This document shows positions 34,954 to 43,577 of a DNA stretch of 64,000 nt, piece after piece. The notes below the pieces were generated by a model. It did not search any database. It saw only the letters and a program-made list of their open reading frames with translations, and had not been told where the DNA came from. Origin of the DNA: Rhodovulum sp. GTDB taxonomy: Bacteria > Pseudomonadota > Alphaproteobacteria > Rhodobacterales > Rhodobacteraceae. Within the stretch, counting starts at the first letter, position 1; every line of letters begins with the position of its first letter. The stretch covers positions 1-64,000 of the forward strand of contig JACKKC010000005.1 in NCBI GenBank assembly GCA_020637615.1, in the 5' to 3' direction. The position numbers and the translations under genes were made by a program.

Positions 34954-35649
34954 TCAGGCGCTGCGCACGGTGCGCTGCTCGATGCGTTTCTCGTGGTGGT
35001 CCTCGATCAGGCGGTGCACGTAGATGCCGGGCAGGTGGATGTTGTCGGGGTCGAGCGATCCGCGCGGCACGATCTCCTCGACCTCGGCGACGCAGACCCG
35101 GCCGCACATCGCCGCGGGCGGGTTGAAGTTGCGCGCGGTCTTGCGGAAGACGAGGTTGCCGGTGTCGTCGGCCTTCCAGCCCTTGACGATGGCGATGTCG
35201 GTGACGATGGCCCGCTCGAGGATATAGGTCTCGCCGTCGAAATCCTTGTGTTCCTTGTTCTCGGCGATGACGGTGCCGACGCCGGTCTTGGTGTAGAAGC
35301 CCGGGATGCCGCAGCCCCCGGCGCGCATGCGCTCGGCCAGCGTGCCCTGGGGGTTGAATTCGAGCTCGAGCTCGCCCGAGAGGTACTGGCGCATGAATTC
35401 GGCGTTCTCGCCGACATAGGAGGAGATCATCTTCTTGATCTGCCGGCTCCGCAGCAGGATGCCGAGGCCGAAATCGTCGACGCCGCAATTGTTCGAGGCG
35501 ACGGTCAGATCCTTCACGCCGGACTCGCGGATGGCGAGGATCAGGTTCTCGGGAATGCCGCAGAGGCCGAACCCGCCGGCGGCGATGGTCATTCCGTCGA
35601 AGAGCAGACCGTCGAGCGCTGCAGTGGCGGATCCGTAGACCTTCTGCAT
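34954..35649 (-). CDS. scoA: 3-oxoacid CoA-transferase subunit A
   Basis: 231 aa from ATG 35649. Family I CoA-transferase alpha-subunit signs: MTIAAGGFGLCGIPENLI (oxyanion/CoA region), VASNNCGVDDFGLG, and AAGGCGIPGFYTKTGVGT-like RAGGCGIPGFYTKTG. It forms the heterotetramer with ScoB encoded just downstream. A longer frame to 35724 is not supported by a ribosome site. Confidence 0.95.
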   Translation of the reverse strand: MQKVYGSATAALDGLLFDGMTIAAGGFGLCGIPENLILAIRESGVKDLTVASNNCGVDDFGLGILLRSRQIKKMISSYVGENAEFMRQYLSGELELEFNPQGTLAERMRAGGCGIPGFYTKTGVGTVIAENKEHKDFDGETYILERAIVTDIAIVKGWKADDTGNLVFRKTARNFNPPAAMCGRVCVAEVEEIVPRGSLDPDNIHLPGIYVHRLIEDHHEKRIEQRTVRSA

Positions 35650-35764
35650 CCTGTTCCCCCTCGTGAGCCATTTGTGCAGATGCGAAGCACACCCCTGCAT
35701 CCGGGATGCGCGCCCGGCTGTCAAGGGCTCCGAGGCGCCGGGTCGGGGCGGGCGCGACGGAGCT

Positions 35765-35945
35765 CATTCTTTCTTTTTCGACCGCCCCGCAGCAAGACGA
35801 GGGCAGCGCCTGCCCCGGGCGGGAGCGAAGCGCCCGCGTCGTGCCGGAGGCACGCCTTCGGCGTGACGGGGCGGTGCGGGCGTTGCCCCGGCGGTGCCCG
35901 CCGGGCGGGATGGTGACGCTGAGCGCGCCCGGAACTCGGGCAGAC
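35765..35945 (-). repeat. Dispersed GC-rich intergenic repeat, family 1, copy B (inverted)
   Basis: The reverse complement of this stretch follows 18000-18175 almost base for base in its core (caccatcccgcccggcgggc, then cacgccgaaggcgtgcctcc). It lies between scoA and the ParA gene. Short runs of T/C at one end (ttctttctttttcg) correspond to the aaggaag end of copy A. Confidence 0.6.
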
Positions 35946-35986
35946 GGGGGCGCGCGGTCAGTGTAACCGGCCCTTGGGGGGGCAGG

Positions 35987-36610
35987 TCAGGCCGCCGCGA
36001 GGATGTCGTCGATTTCCGCCAGGAGGGCGGCGATCTCGGTGGCGGCGGTGGAGCGGCGGGCGATCTCGGGCGCGGTCCGGCCGGTGATCATGGCCTGGCT
36101 GAAGGCGACGCGGTTGCCCAGGCTCGGCGCGAGGATGCGGTCCCGGGCGGGACCGAGGGCGTCGAGCACCTCCTCGAGCCCGCCGAGGCGCGGGGGCACC
36201 CGGTTGAGCAGGATGCGGACGGGGGTTCCGAGCCGCGCCGCGGCCTCGAGCACCCGCGCGCTCGCCCAGGCGTCCATCACCGAGGGCTGGCAGGGCACGA
36301 TGACGAGGCCGCTCTCGCGGATGGCGCTGTCGAGCAGCGTGGAGGCGGCGCCGGGGCAATCGACCAGCACCCGGTCGTGGCTGCGCGACGCGGCGCGGAT
36401 GTCCGGCCCGGCGCGGTAGTCGCGCGAGTCGATCAGATCCATCGCCGGATCCTCGCGCAGGCCGGCCCAGCGGGTCAGCGATTTCTGCGGATCGAGGTCG
36501 ATCAGCGCCACCCGTCTTCCGGCGGCGGCCCAGGCGGCGGCGAGGTTCGCCAGGGTGGTGGTCTTTCCGGCGCCGCCCTTCTGCTGGGCAAAAGTGATGA
36601 CATGGCCCAT
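35987..36610 (-). CDS. ParA/Soj-family ATPase
   Basis: 207 aa. Deviant Walker A KGGAGKTTT (about residues 11-19), Walker A' VALIDLDPQKS and Walker B-like VLVDCPGAAST are clear. ParA-type ATPases position DNA, plasmids or protein clusters. No parB or centromere-like repeats are seen next to it, so it is an orphan ParA and its cargo is unknown. Start ATG 36610. Confidence 0.9.
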   Translation of the reverse strand: MGHVITFAQQKGGAGKTTTLANLAAAWAAAGRRVALIDLDPQKSLTRWAGLREDPAMDLIDSRDYRAGPDIRAASRSHDRVLVDCPGAASTLLDSAIRESGLVIVPCQPSVMDAWASARVLEAAARLGTPVRILLNRVPPRLGGLEEVLDALGPARDRILAPSLGNRVAFSQAMITGRTAPEIARRSTAATEIAALLAEIDDILAAA

Positions 36611-36780
36611 ATGGTGTGCTCCTGCCCCTCAACCTACAGTATCTGGGAATCGCCCGCCGGGGAAGGGGCTTCTCGCGCAAAGTGTGGCCCGGAGGGCGCT
36701 TCCATGCGGCGGGCCGATGCGCTATCCGAGTGTTCAAATCGCTTTGAGCGGTGGCCGGGGCCGGGACATGGAGGCGAGCC

Positions 36781-38417
36781 ATGGATGATTGGTGGCGGGG
36801 TTGCGTGATCTACCAGATCTATCCGCGGTCGTTCCAGGACACGGACGGCGACGGGATCGGGGATCTGCCGGGCATCATCGCGCGGCTCGACCACGTGGCG
36901 AAGCTCGGGGCCGATGCGGTCTGGCTCTCGCCGATCTTCCGCTCGCCCATGGCCGACATGGGCTACGACGTCTCGGACTATTGCGACATCGATCCGCTCT
37001 TCGGCGGGCTTGCCGATTTCGACGCGCTGCTCGCCCGCGCCCATGAGCTGGGGCTCAAGGTGATCCTCGACATGGTGCTGAGCCACAGCTCGGACCAGCA
37101 TCCCTGGTTCGTGGAGAGCCGGGCGAACCGGGACAATCCGCGCGCCGACTGGTATGTCTGGGTCGATCCCGGTCCCGACGGGATGCCGCCCAACAACTGG
37201 GTCTCGGTCTTCGGCGGGCCGGCCTGGGAATGGGACAGCCGGCGCCGGCAGTATTACCTGCACAACTTCCTGACCACGCAGCCCGATCTCAATTTCCACA
37301 ATCCCGAGGTCCAGGAGGCGATGCTGGAGATCATGCGCTTCTGGCTGGAGCGCGGCGTGGACGGGTTCCGGCTCGACACGGTCAACTACTATTTCCACGA
37401 TCGCAAGCTGCGCCCGAACCCGCCGGCGTCGCGCGACGATCCGCATCCTTCGGTCAATCCCTACGAGATGCAGGACCACCGCTACCAGAAGAACCGCCCC
37501 GACAATCTCGCCTTCCTCGGGCGGATGCGGGCGCTGATGGACCGGTACGACGAAAGGGTGCTGATCGGCGAGGTGGGCGAGACGCCGCAGCGGGCGATCG
37601 AGATCATGGCGGAATACACCCGCGGCGCCGGGCGGCTGCACATGGCCTATTCCTTCGACATGCTGGGGCCGGAGTTCAGCGCGCGGCATTTCCGCTCGCG
37701 CATCGCGAAATACTTCAAGGCGGCGCCGGACGGCTGGCCCTGCTGGAGCTTCTCCAACCACGACGTGGCGCGGCACGTGACGCGCTGGGCGGCGCATGCG
37801 GCGGGGAGGATGCGCTGGCGCGGCAGGCGGTGGCGATGCTCCTGAGCTTTCCGGGATCGGCCTGCCTCTATCAGGGCGAGGAGCTGGGGCTGACGGAATC
37901 GGAGCTCGACTTCGACGAGCTGACCGATCCGCCGGGGATCCGCTTCTGGCCGGAATACAAGGGGCGCGACGGCTGCCGGACGCCCATGCCCTGGACCAAG
38001 GCCAAGAACGCTGGCTTCACGCGGGGAACGCCCTGGCTGCCGATCAAGGCGCCGCAGGCGGCGCGCAACGTTGCCGGCGAGGAGCGCGACGCGGGATCGG
38101 TGCTCGCCTTCTACCGCCATATGCTGGCCTGGCGGCGCAGCCAGCCGGCGCTCGGCATGGGGAGCGTGCGCTTCTTCAAGACCGCCGAGCCGGTGCTGGC
38201 CTTCCGGCGCACCGGGCCGGACGGGATGATCGCCTGCGTCTTCAACCTCTCGGCCTCGGGGGTCGCGGTGAAGCTGCGCGAGCTGGCGCCGATCGTGGGT
38301 GCGCCGGTTCAGGACGCGCGGATCGAGGGCGACGCGCTGCGGCTGGGGCCGAACGGCTTCGCCTTCCTGGCGCCGACCGGCCGGGCCGATGCCGGGCAGG
38401 TCGTCTTCAAGGGCTGA
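36781..38417 (+). CDS. GH13 alpha-glucosidase, one frameshift
   Basis: The span plus one base gives 546 codons, typical of alpha-glucosidases and oligo-1,6-glucosidases. Motifs: CVIYQIYPRSFQDTDGDGIGDL at the start, DMVLSHSSDQHPWF (region I), GFRLDTVNYYF (nucleophile Asp, region II), LIGEVGE (acid/base Glu), FSNHDVARHV (stabilising Asp). Near 37795 one G is missing in a G run, moving the frame; it continues with EDALARQAVAMLLSFPG and YQGEELGLTE. It cleaves alpha-glucosides such as maltose or sucrose-like sugars. All catalytic residues lie before the shift; the shift may be a sequencing error. Confidence 0.92.
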
Positions 38418-38479
38418 TCGCGCGCGGGCCGGGCGGCCGCGGCGGTTCACACGGGATGGAAGCTGGCTGGAGGAGTGGA

Positions 38480-39118
38480 ATGGCGGTCGAGGTCGTGGAA
38501 GGCAAGGCGGTGACGGTCCGGTTCGACGGGAGCCGGTGCATTCATTCGCGGCGCTGCGTGATGGGGGCGCCGACCGCGTTCCGGGCCAATGTGAGGGGCG
38601 CCTGGATCGATCCCGACAGCGTCGAGGCCGAGGCGGTGATGCGCGTGGCGCTGGCCTGCCCCTCCGGCGCGATCACGGTGGAGCGCAAGGACGGCGGCAC
38701 GCCCGAGGGGCCGCCGGCGGCGAACCAGATGCAGGTGCGCGAGAACGGACCGCTGGCGATCCATGCCGATCTCGAGATCGCGGGGCATGGCAGGATGTAT
38801 CGCGCGACGCTCTGCCGCTGCGGGATGTCGAAGTCGAAACCCTTCTGCGACAATTCCCATGTGGCGGCGGGCTTCGTCGCCACGGGGGAGCCGGCGGCGC
38901 GCGAGATGGCGCTGGGCATTCCGGACCTGACCGGGCCGGTGCTGGTCGAGCCGCAGCCAAACGGGCCGCTGAAGATCACCGGCCGCATGGAGGTGGCCTC
39001 GGGGACCGGCCGGGCGGTCAACCGCATCGAGAAGGCCTTCTTCTGCCGCTGCGGGCATTCGGCGAACAAGCCCTATTGCGACGGCTCGCACAAGCGCGTC
39101 GGGTTCCGGTCGGAGTGA
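38480..39118 (+). CDS. Iron-sulfur protein with ferredoxin-like and two CDGSH domains
   Basis: 212 aa, ATG 38480 with AGGAGTGG upstream. An N-terminal ferredoxin-like module (CIHSRRCVMG with ACPSGAITV) is followed by two CDGSH-type zinc-finger-like Fe-S motifs: CRCGMSKSKPFCDNSH and CRCGHSANKPYCDGSH. Each holds three Cys and one His for a 2Fe-2S cluster. Such proteins are thought to act in redox or iron-sulfur transfer. It lies 62 bp after the GH13 gene. Confidence 0.93.
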   Translation: MAVEVVEGKAVTVRFDGSRCIHSRRCVMGAPTAFRANVRGAWIDPDSVEAEAVMRVALACPSGAITVERKDGGTPEGPPAANQMQVRENGPLAIHADLEIAGHGRMYRATLCRCGMSKSKPFCDNSHVAAGFVATGEPAAREMALGIPDLTGPVLVEPQPNGPLKITGRMEVASGTGRAVNRIEKAFFCRCGHSANKPYCDGSHKRVGFRSE

Positions 39119-39139
39119 AGGGGCGGGGGCACGTGCGTT

Positions 39140-39275
39140 CGGCTCTCCACTCTTTCCACACGAGCGTCCCGCAGTAGATCGAGGATCGCGCCCGCCTGAG
39201 GGCGGGATGGGCGCGGCCCGACGGTGCCCGCCGGGCGAGGTGGTGACCCCAGGCGCGGCCCGAACTTTGCTGGAC
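39140..39275 (-). repeat. Dispersed GC-rich intergenic repeat, family 1, copy C (short, inverted)
   Basis: The complement of 39195-39260 contains cgcccggcgggcaccg and agttcgggc in the same order as copies A and B, but the middle hairpin is replaced by cgccctcaggcg. It fills the gap between the CDGSH gene and the methyltransferase gene. Limits are approximate. Confidence 0.45.
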
Positions 39276-39379
39276 AAGGTCGCGTCGGCAGATGCGATGG
39301 CCCCGGGGCAGGTGCCGGCGGCGATGGAAAAAGCGCCGGAGTCAGTGTAGGATCCGCGCGTTCTTTCGGGCGGGCCAAG

Positions 39380-40201
39380 ATGGGCGGGACGCCGACACGC
39401 ACCGGGGATTACACGATCGAGCGGCGCCTCGGCGAGGTCGAGCGGCTGCATCTGCAGGGCGAGGTTCTCGCCGCCGAGACCGGGCAGATGCTGGACCGCA
39501 TCGGCGTCGGGAAGGGCTGGAGCTGCCTGGATCTGGGCTGCGGCCCGCGCGGCATCACCCGGGAGCTGAGCCGGCGGGTCGGGCCGGAGGGGCGCGTGAC
39601 CGGGCTCGATTTCGACGAGACCTTCGTCGAGATCGCGCGCGCCGAGGCGGCGGCCAATACCAGCTTCCTCGCCGGGGACGCCTATGCCACCGGCCTGCAC
39701 GATGCGGGCTTCGACCTGGTGCATGTGCGCTTCCTCGCCTCGACCGCCGGGCAGCCGGAGCGCCTGGTGGCCGAGGCGCTGCGGCTGGCGCGGCCGGGCG
39801 GGGTCGTCGCCTTTCAGGAGGCCGATTTCCTGACCCTGAACTGCTATCCGCCGCATCCGGCCTGGAAGGCCCTGCGCGATGCGCTGGCCGGCTGTTTTCC
39901 GCAGACGGGCGAGGATCCCACCGCACAGCGGATCTTCCGGCTGCTGCGGCAGGGCGGGCTTCGGGAGGTCGAATACCGGCCCGTGCTGGTCGGGGTGCGC
40001 TCCGGCGATCCCTGGCAGGACTACCTGCCGGCGACGATCGAATCCCTGCGCGGCGCGGTGATCGCCCGCGGGCTGATCGCCGAGGCGATGTTCGACCGCC
40101 AGCTCGCCGAATGTCGCCGGCATCTCGCCGAGGCGGGGACGGTCTTCACCTCCTATACAATCGTCCAGACCTGGGGGCGGGTCGCGGCGCCGGGGACTTG
40201 A
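39380..40201 (+). CDS. Class I SAM-dependent methyltransferase
   Basis: 273 aa, ATG 39380. The SAM-binding motif I is LDLGCGPRGITRELSRRVG, with acidic motif II (VTGLDFDETFVEIARAEA) and DLVHVRFLASTAGQPERLVAEALRLARPGGVV downstream. This is a UbiE/ubiquinone-type methyltransferase fold; the substrate cannot be told. It is convergent with the metallo-hydrolase gene, with the stops 6 bp apart. Confidence 0.9.
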   Translation: MGGTPTRTGDYTIERRLGEVERLHLQGEVLAAETGQMLDRIGVGKGWSCLDLGCGPRGITRELSRRVGPEGRVTGLDFDETFVEIARAEAAANTSFLAGDAYATGLHDAGFDLVHVRFLASTAGQPERLVAEALRLARPGGVVAFQEADFLTLNCYPPHPAWKALRDALAGCFPQTGEDPTAQRIFRLLRQGGLREVEYRPVLVGVRSGDPWQDYLPATIESLRGAVIARGLIAEAMFDRQLAECRRHLAEAGTVFTSYTIVQTWGRVAAPGT

Positions 40202-40207
40202 GCGGGG

Positions 40208-40954
40208 TCACGGCGCCCCGGCGCGGGCCTTGCCCTCGAGCCAGTCGGTGATCAGCGCGCGGTGGCGCGGGCCGTCGAAGCTCGGGAAATGGCCGCCATG
40301 CACCACGCGCACCGGAAGGCGCAGCAGGCGCTCCATGCTGCGCCGGTAGTCGGCGGCATCGGCGTGATAGGTGTCCTCGACCAGCGGGCCGTCGTAGAGG
40401 ATGTCGCCGGAGAAGAGGATGCCGGTGGCGGCTTCCCAGAGCGCGATGCCGCCCGGGGAATGGCCGGGGGTGTGGATCACCTCGAAATGCCGGTCGCCGA
40501 GGTCGATGACGTCGCCGTCCGCGAGCAGGCGCGTCGCCGGCGCGGCTTTCACCGCATAGAGCGTCGAGCAATAGGGGGCGGGCGGCAGGCGGGTGAAGAT
40601 CCCATCGGTCGCATAGGGATCGGCGAGGGTATTGGCGCGGGTCGGATGGGCGAGCAGCCCGGCCTCGGCGGCATGGACGAGGCGCGAGGGGAATTCGTGG
40701 TGGCTGCCGATATGGTCGAAATGCGTGTGGCTCGCCACCGCCTCGAGGCTGCGCTCGCTGACGAGCGGCACCCATTCGCGCAGCGAGACCACGCCCATGC
40801 CGCTGTCGACCAGCATGTCGCGGTCGCGGCCGCGCACGTGCCAGATGTTGCAGCGGTAGAATTCCTCGATCCAGGGTTCGTCGATCATGGTCACGCCGTC
40901 GCCGACGTGCCGGATGCGGTACCAATCCTCGGGGCGGGCGCGCGGCGGCGTCAT
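40208..40954 (-). CDS. MBL-fold metallo-hydrolase
   Basis: 248 aa. The metal motif HxHxDH appears as SHTHFDHIGSHHEF, with further metal ligands in HTPGHSPGGIALW and VHGGHFPSF near the end. A conserved GVTMIDEPWIEEFYRCNIWHVRGRD-type opening (VTMIDEPWIEEFYRCN) is typical of a lactamase-like hydrolase group. Substrate unknown (hydroxyacyl-glutathione-like or lactone hydrolases are possible). Confidence 0.9.
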   Translation of the reverse strand: MTPPRARPEDWYRIRHVGDGVTMIDEPWIEEFYRCNIWHVRGRDRDMLVDSGMGVVSLREWVPLVSERSLEAVASHTHFDHIGSHHEFPSRLVHAAEAGLLAHPTRANTLADPYATDGIFTRLPPAPYCSTLYAVKAAPATRLLADGDVIDLGDRHFEVIHTPGHSPGGIALWEAATGILFSGDILYDGPLVEDTYHADAADYRRSMERLLRLPVRVVHGGHFPSFDGPRHRALITDWLEGKARAGAP

Positions 40955-41047
40955 GTCACGGCCCCCTCCGGCAAGAGTTCGGTGCGGCCTGCCGGCGCGG
41001 GTTCCGATCGGCCGCTATCAGCGCCTGGACCACCGGGGCGCCGGAAA

Positions 41048-42076
41048 TCAGGCCGGCTCCGCGTCGAGGCGGGCGATGCGGCCGCGGTAGGGATAGCGCG
41101 GATCCGAATAGGCGGGCGCCGGCGTATGCCCCGGGGCGCAGAAGCGGTCGAGCGCGGCCTCGTCCTCGGCGCCGTAGTCGATCTCGAACGCCCGAAGATA
41201 GCTGGTCAGCTGCGCCACGGATTTCGGGCCGATCAGCACGCTGGCGACGGCGGCATTGGCCAGCACCCAGCGGATCGCGAGGGCGATCGGCTCGCGGCCG
41301 CTCGCCTCGGCCTGTTCCGCGAAGGCGTTCGCGGCGGCGATGGTCTCCGGCCGGAACTCGGTCTCGAGCAGCCGGGCGTCGCCGCGCGCGGCGCGCGAGC
41401 CCTCCGGGACGGTCTCGCCGCGGTACTTGCCGGTCAGCACGCCCCGGGCGAGCGGCGAATAGGTGACGGCACCGATGCCGAAATGCCGGCAGGCGGGCAG
41501 GTATTCCGCCTCCGCCACCCGGTTGAGCAGGTGGTAATAGGGCTGGGCGGCGATGGGCCGGGGGACGCCGAGGCTGTCGGCGACGCGGATCATCTCGGCG
41601 ATCTTCCAGGCGCGGAAGTTCGAGAAGCCCCAGCCGCGGATCCGCCCCGAGGCGATCAGCTCGCCCAAGGTGCCGATCGTCTCCTCGAGCGGCGTCGCGT
41701 TGTCGTCGGCATGGAGGTAGTAGAGGTCGATGGTCTCGGTGCGCAGGCGGTTGAGCGATCCCTCGAGCGCGGCGAGGATCCAGCGCCGCGAGATGCCGCC
41801 CGAGCCCGGCTGGTCCTGCATCGGATTGCCGAGCTTGGTGGCGAGCACCACCTCCTCGCGGTGGTGATCGAGCCATGTCCCGAGGATGCTCTCGGAGCGG
41901 CCCTGGGCATAGACGTCGGCCGTGTCGATGAAGTCGCCGCCCGCCGCCCGGTAGGCGTCGAGGATGCGGAATGCCTCGGTGGCGTCGGCCTGGTCGCCGA
42001 ACATCATGGCGCCGAGGCAGAGCCGGGCGACCTGCGGGCCGTCGGGGGAAAGGCGGGCGCGTGGGAGCGGTTTCAT
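41048..42076 (-). CDS. Aldo/keto reductase
   Basis: 342 aa from ATG 42076. Catalytic tetrad residues are visible: Asp and Tyr in FIDTADVYAQGRSE, Lys in VVLATKLGN, and His in LYYLHADD. GWGFSNFRAWKI and SVLIGPKSVAQL (NADPH end) complete the family pattern. It is NADPH-dependent and reduces aldehydes or ketones in the cytoplasm. It resembles the AKR group that includes YajO/pyridoxal reductases. Confidence 0.94.
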   Translation of the reverse strand: MKPLPRARLSPDGPQVARLCLGAMMFGDQADATEAFRILDAYRAAGGDFIDTADVYAQGRSESILGTWLDHHREEVVLATKLGNPMQDQPGSGGISRRWILAALEGSLNRLRTETIDLYYLHADDNATPLEETIGTLGELIASGRIRGWGFSNFRAWKIAEMIRVADSLGVPRPIAAQPYYHLLNRVAEAEYLPACRHFGIGAVTYSPLARGVLTGKYRGETVPEGSRAARGDARLLETEFRPETIAAANAFAEQAEASGREPIALAIRWVLANAAVASVLIGPKSVAQLTSYLRAFEIDYGAEDEAALDRFCAPGHTPAPAYSDPRYPYRGRIARLDAEPA

Positions 42077-42438
42077 GGATGTCCTCGGGGATCTGCCCCT
42101 TGATGCCTGGATGAATCGCGCGTCCCTTCTTCCTGCCCGGTAAGGGCCGCCCTGTCGAGATCGGGTTTCCTCGCGGGCTCGAACCCGGCTTCGCCGAAGG
42201 CGGGGCATCCGGTAGATGCACAGGCCAAATGCCACACGGCCGCCGGGATTCGCATTGCACGCCACAAGCCTGCCCTCTTGCCGCGATTTCCTGACCACGC
42301 GCGCGAAGGGCAGCGGCCGGCCCACGGGGAGGTCGCGGAGCGGCCACCCCTGGGGGGTGGGCTGGCCGCTGCCCGTGCTTCCGCACGGGCGAAAGGACGA
42401 GAGCCTCGCATTCTTCGGGTTGGGACGCGTGCCGGGTT
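42077..42438. repeat. GC-rich intergenic region with inverted repeats
   Basis: A 360-bp gap with no supported gene. At 42310-42400 a set of arms (ggccacccc/ggggtgggctggcc and gcccgtgc/gcacgggc) forms a strong hairpin; similar wording is at 21985-22070. It lies between the end of rlmJ and the start of the aldo/keto reductase on the same strand. Confidence 0.4.
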
Positions 42439-43245
42439 TCAGAGTCCGCGGCGCGCCTGCCTTGTCGCGGAGCGGTCCGGGCGAAGCACGGCGGCGGTCT
42501 GGGCGTGGACGCGGTCGAAGAGCGTCGCCGAATGGTAGGGGGCGTTGACGAGGATCAGGCCGGAGCCGGTCATGCCGCGCGCGGGCGGGTCGCGGAAGCT
42601 CGCCTCGTCGACCAGCACCGGCAGGGGGGCGAGGTGCGACTTCAGGGTCTCGTGCCGCATGGCGGGCAGGATCGGGTACCAGAGCAGGATCGTCGCCTCG
42701 GGCCATTTGCGGATCAGGGCGGTGACGAACCTCGCCGCGCCCGCGTAGTCGGATTTCAGCTCGTAGGAGGGGTCGATCAGGACGAGGCCCTTGCGCGGCT
42801 TGAAGGGGGCCAGGGCGAGCGCGCCCTCGAAGCCGTCGCGGCGGTGGATCGCCGCACCGGGTCCCGAGAGGTTTTCCGTGAGCGCGGCATGTTCCGCCGG
42901 ATGCAGTTCGAAGAGCACCATGCGGTCCTGGTCGCGCAGGAGGCTGCGGGCGACGAGGGGGGAGCCCGGATAGGCGTCGGGGCCGTGCAGGTCCCGGCTG
43001 CGGAGGACGGCGCGGCCGAACGGCGTGGCGGGGTCGGGGGCGAGGCGGCCGATGCCCGCCGCGGCCTCGCCGGTCTTCAGGGCCTCGGGGGCGGCGAGAT
43101 CGTAGAGGCCGCGGCCGGCATGGGTCTCGACGTAGCTGATCCCGCGCGACTTGGCGGTGAGCAGCGCGAGCAGTTCGGCAAGTGCTGCATGCTTGTGCAG
43201 ATCCGCCGGGCCGCCGGCATGATAGCCGTGTTGATAGGAGAGCAT
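42439..43245 (-). CDS. rlmJ: 23S rRNA (adenine2030-N6)-methyltransferase RlmJ
   Basis: 268 aa. It opens MLSYQHGYHAGGPADLHKH, the RlmJ signature (YRHxxHAGNxxDVLKH in E. coli). SAM region YVETHAGRGLYDL, and catalytic LVLIDPSYE (DPPYE-like, here DPSYE). It adds a methyl group to A2030 in 23S rRNA. Its start is 50 bp from the tRNA-Gly gene on the same strand. Confidence 0.94.
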   Translation of the reverse strand: MLSYQHGYHAGGPADLHKHAALAELLALLTAKSRGISYVETHAGRGLYDLAAPEALKTGEAAAGIGRLAPDPATPFGRAVLRSRDLHGPDAYPGSPLVARSLLRDQDRMVLFELHPAEHAALTENLSGPGAAIHRRDGFEGALALAPFKPRKGLVLIDPSYELKSDYAGAARFVTALIRKWPEATILLWYPILPAMRHETLKSHLAPLPVLVDEASFRDPPARGMTGSGLILVNAPYHSATLFDRVHAQTAAVLRPDRSATRQARRGL

Positions 43246-43295
43246 TCCAAGAACTTACCGCGGGGGACTTGCTGCGGCTGTCGCATCGCCGGTTC

Positions 43296-43371
43296 TGGAG
43301 CGGGCGACGGGATTCGAACCCGCGACCCTCAGCTTGGGAAGCTGATGCTCTACCAACTGAGCTACACCCGC
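43296..43371 (-). tRNA. tRNA-Gly(CCC)
   Basis: 76 nt on the minus strand, beginning GCGGGTGTAGCTCAGTTGGT. The acceptor stem GCGGGTG pairs with CGCCCGC (one G-T pair), the anticodon stem is TCAGC/GCTGA around loop TTCCCAA, so the anticodon is CCC (Gly, codon GGG). The T loop is GGGTTCGAATCCC-like (GGTTCGAAT). T73 and an encoded CCA follow the acceptor stem. All arms are present. Confidence 0.95.
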
Positions 43372-43499
43372 GCCATGGGGTCGAGTATGCCGAATTCGGG
43401 AGCCGGTCAAGGCCGTGTGCGCGGACCACGGCCGGGGTGTCCCGAGCCCGATCGACCCGTGGCGATCGGCCTGCGCCGGCCCTGCCGGGAGGCGGCGCG

Positions 43500-43518
43500 G
43501 GCCGCGCGGGGCGCGGCC
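43500..43518 (+). repeat. Strong hairpin, second copy of the 7328 hairpin
   Basis: Stem GGCCGCGC/GCGCGGCC with GGG loop, identical in stem to 7328-7346 but followed by TGTTCTCC instead of TTTT. It lies between the adaptor gene end and the tRNA. The sequence before it (43435-43480) resembles 7165-7200 (both hold agcccgatcg). It could act as a bidirectional terminator. Confidence 0.45.
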
Positions 43519-43577
43519 TGTTCTCCTTCCCGAGGCTTCGCCCGGGGCCCGGCGGCGGGCAGGGGCGGGATGGGTCG

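Noticed and set aside
35987..36610. Plasmid-type partition locus
   Set aside because: The ParA-like ATPase has no parB partner, no iteron-like repeats and no replication gene nearby; neighbours are chromosomal metabolic genes.
43296..43371. tRNA-Gly as an integration site for a mobile island
   Set aside because: No integrase gene and no repeat of the tRNA 3' end was seen in the neighbourhood.
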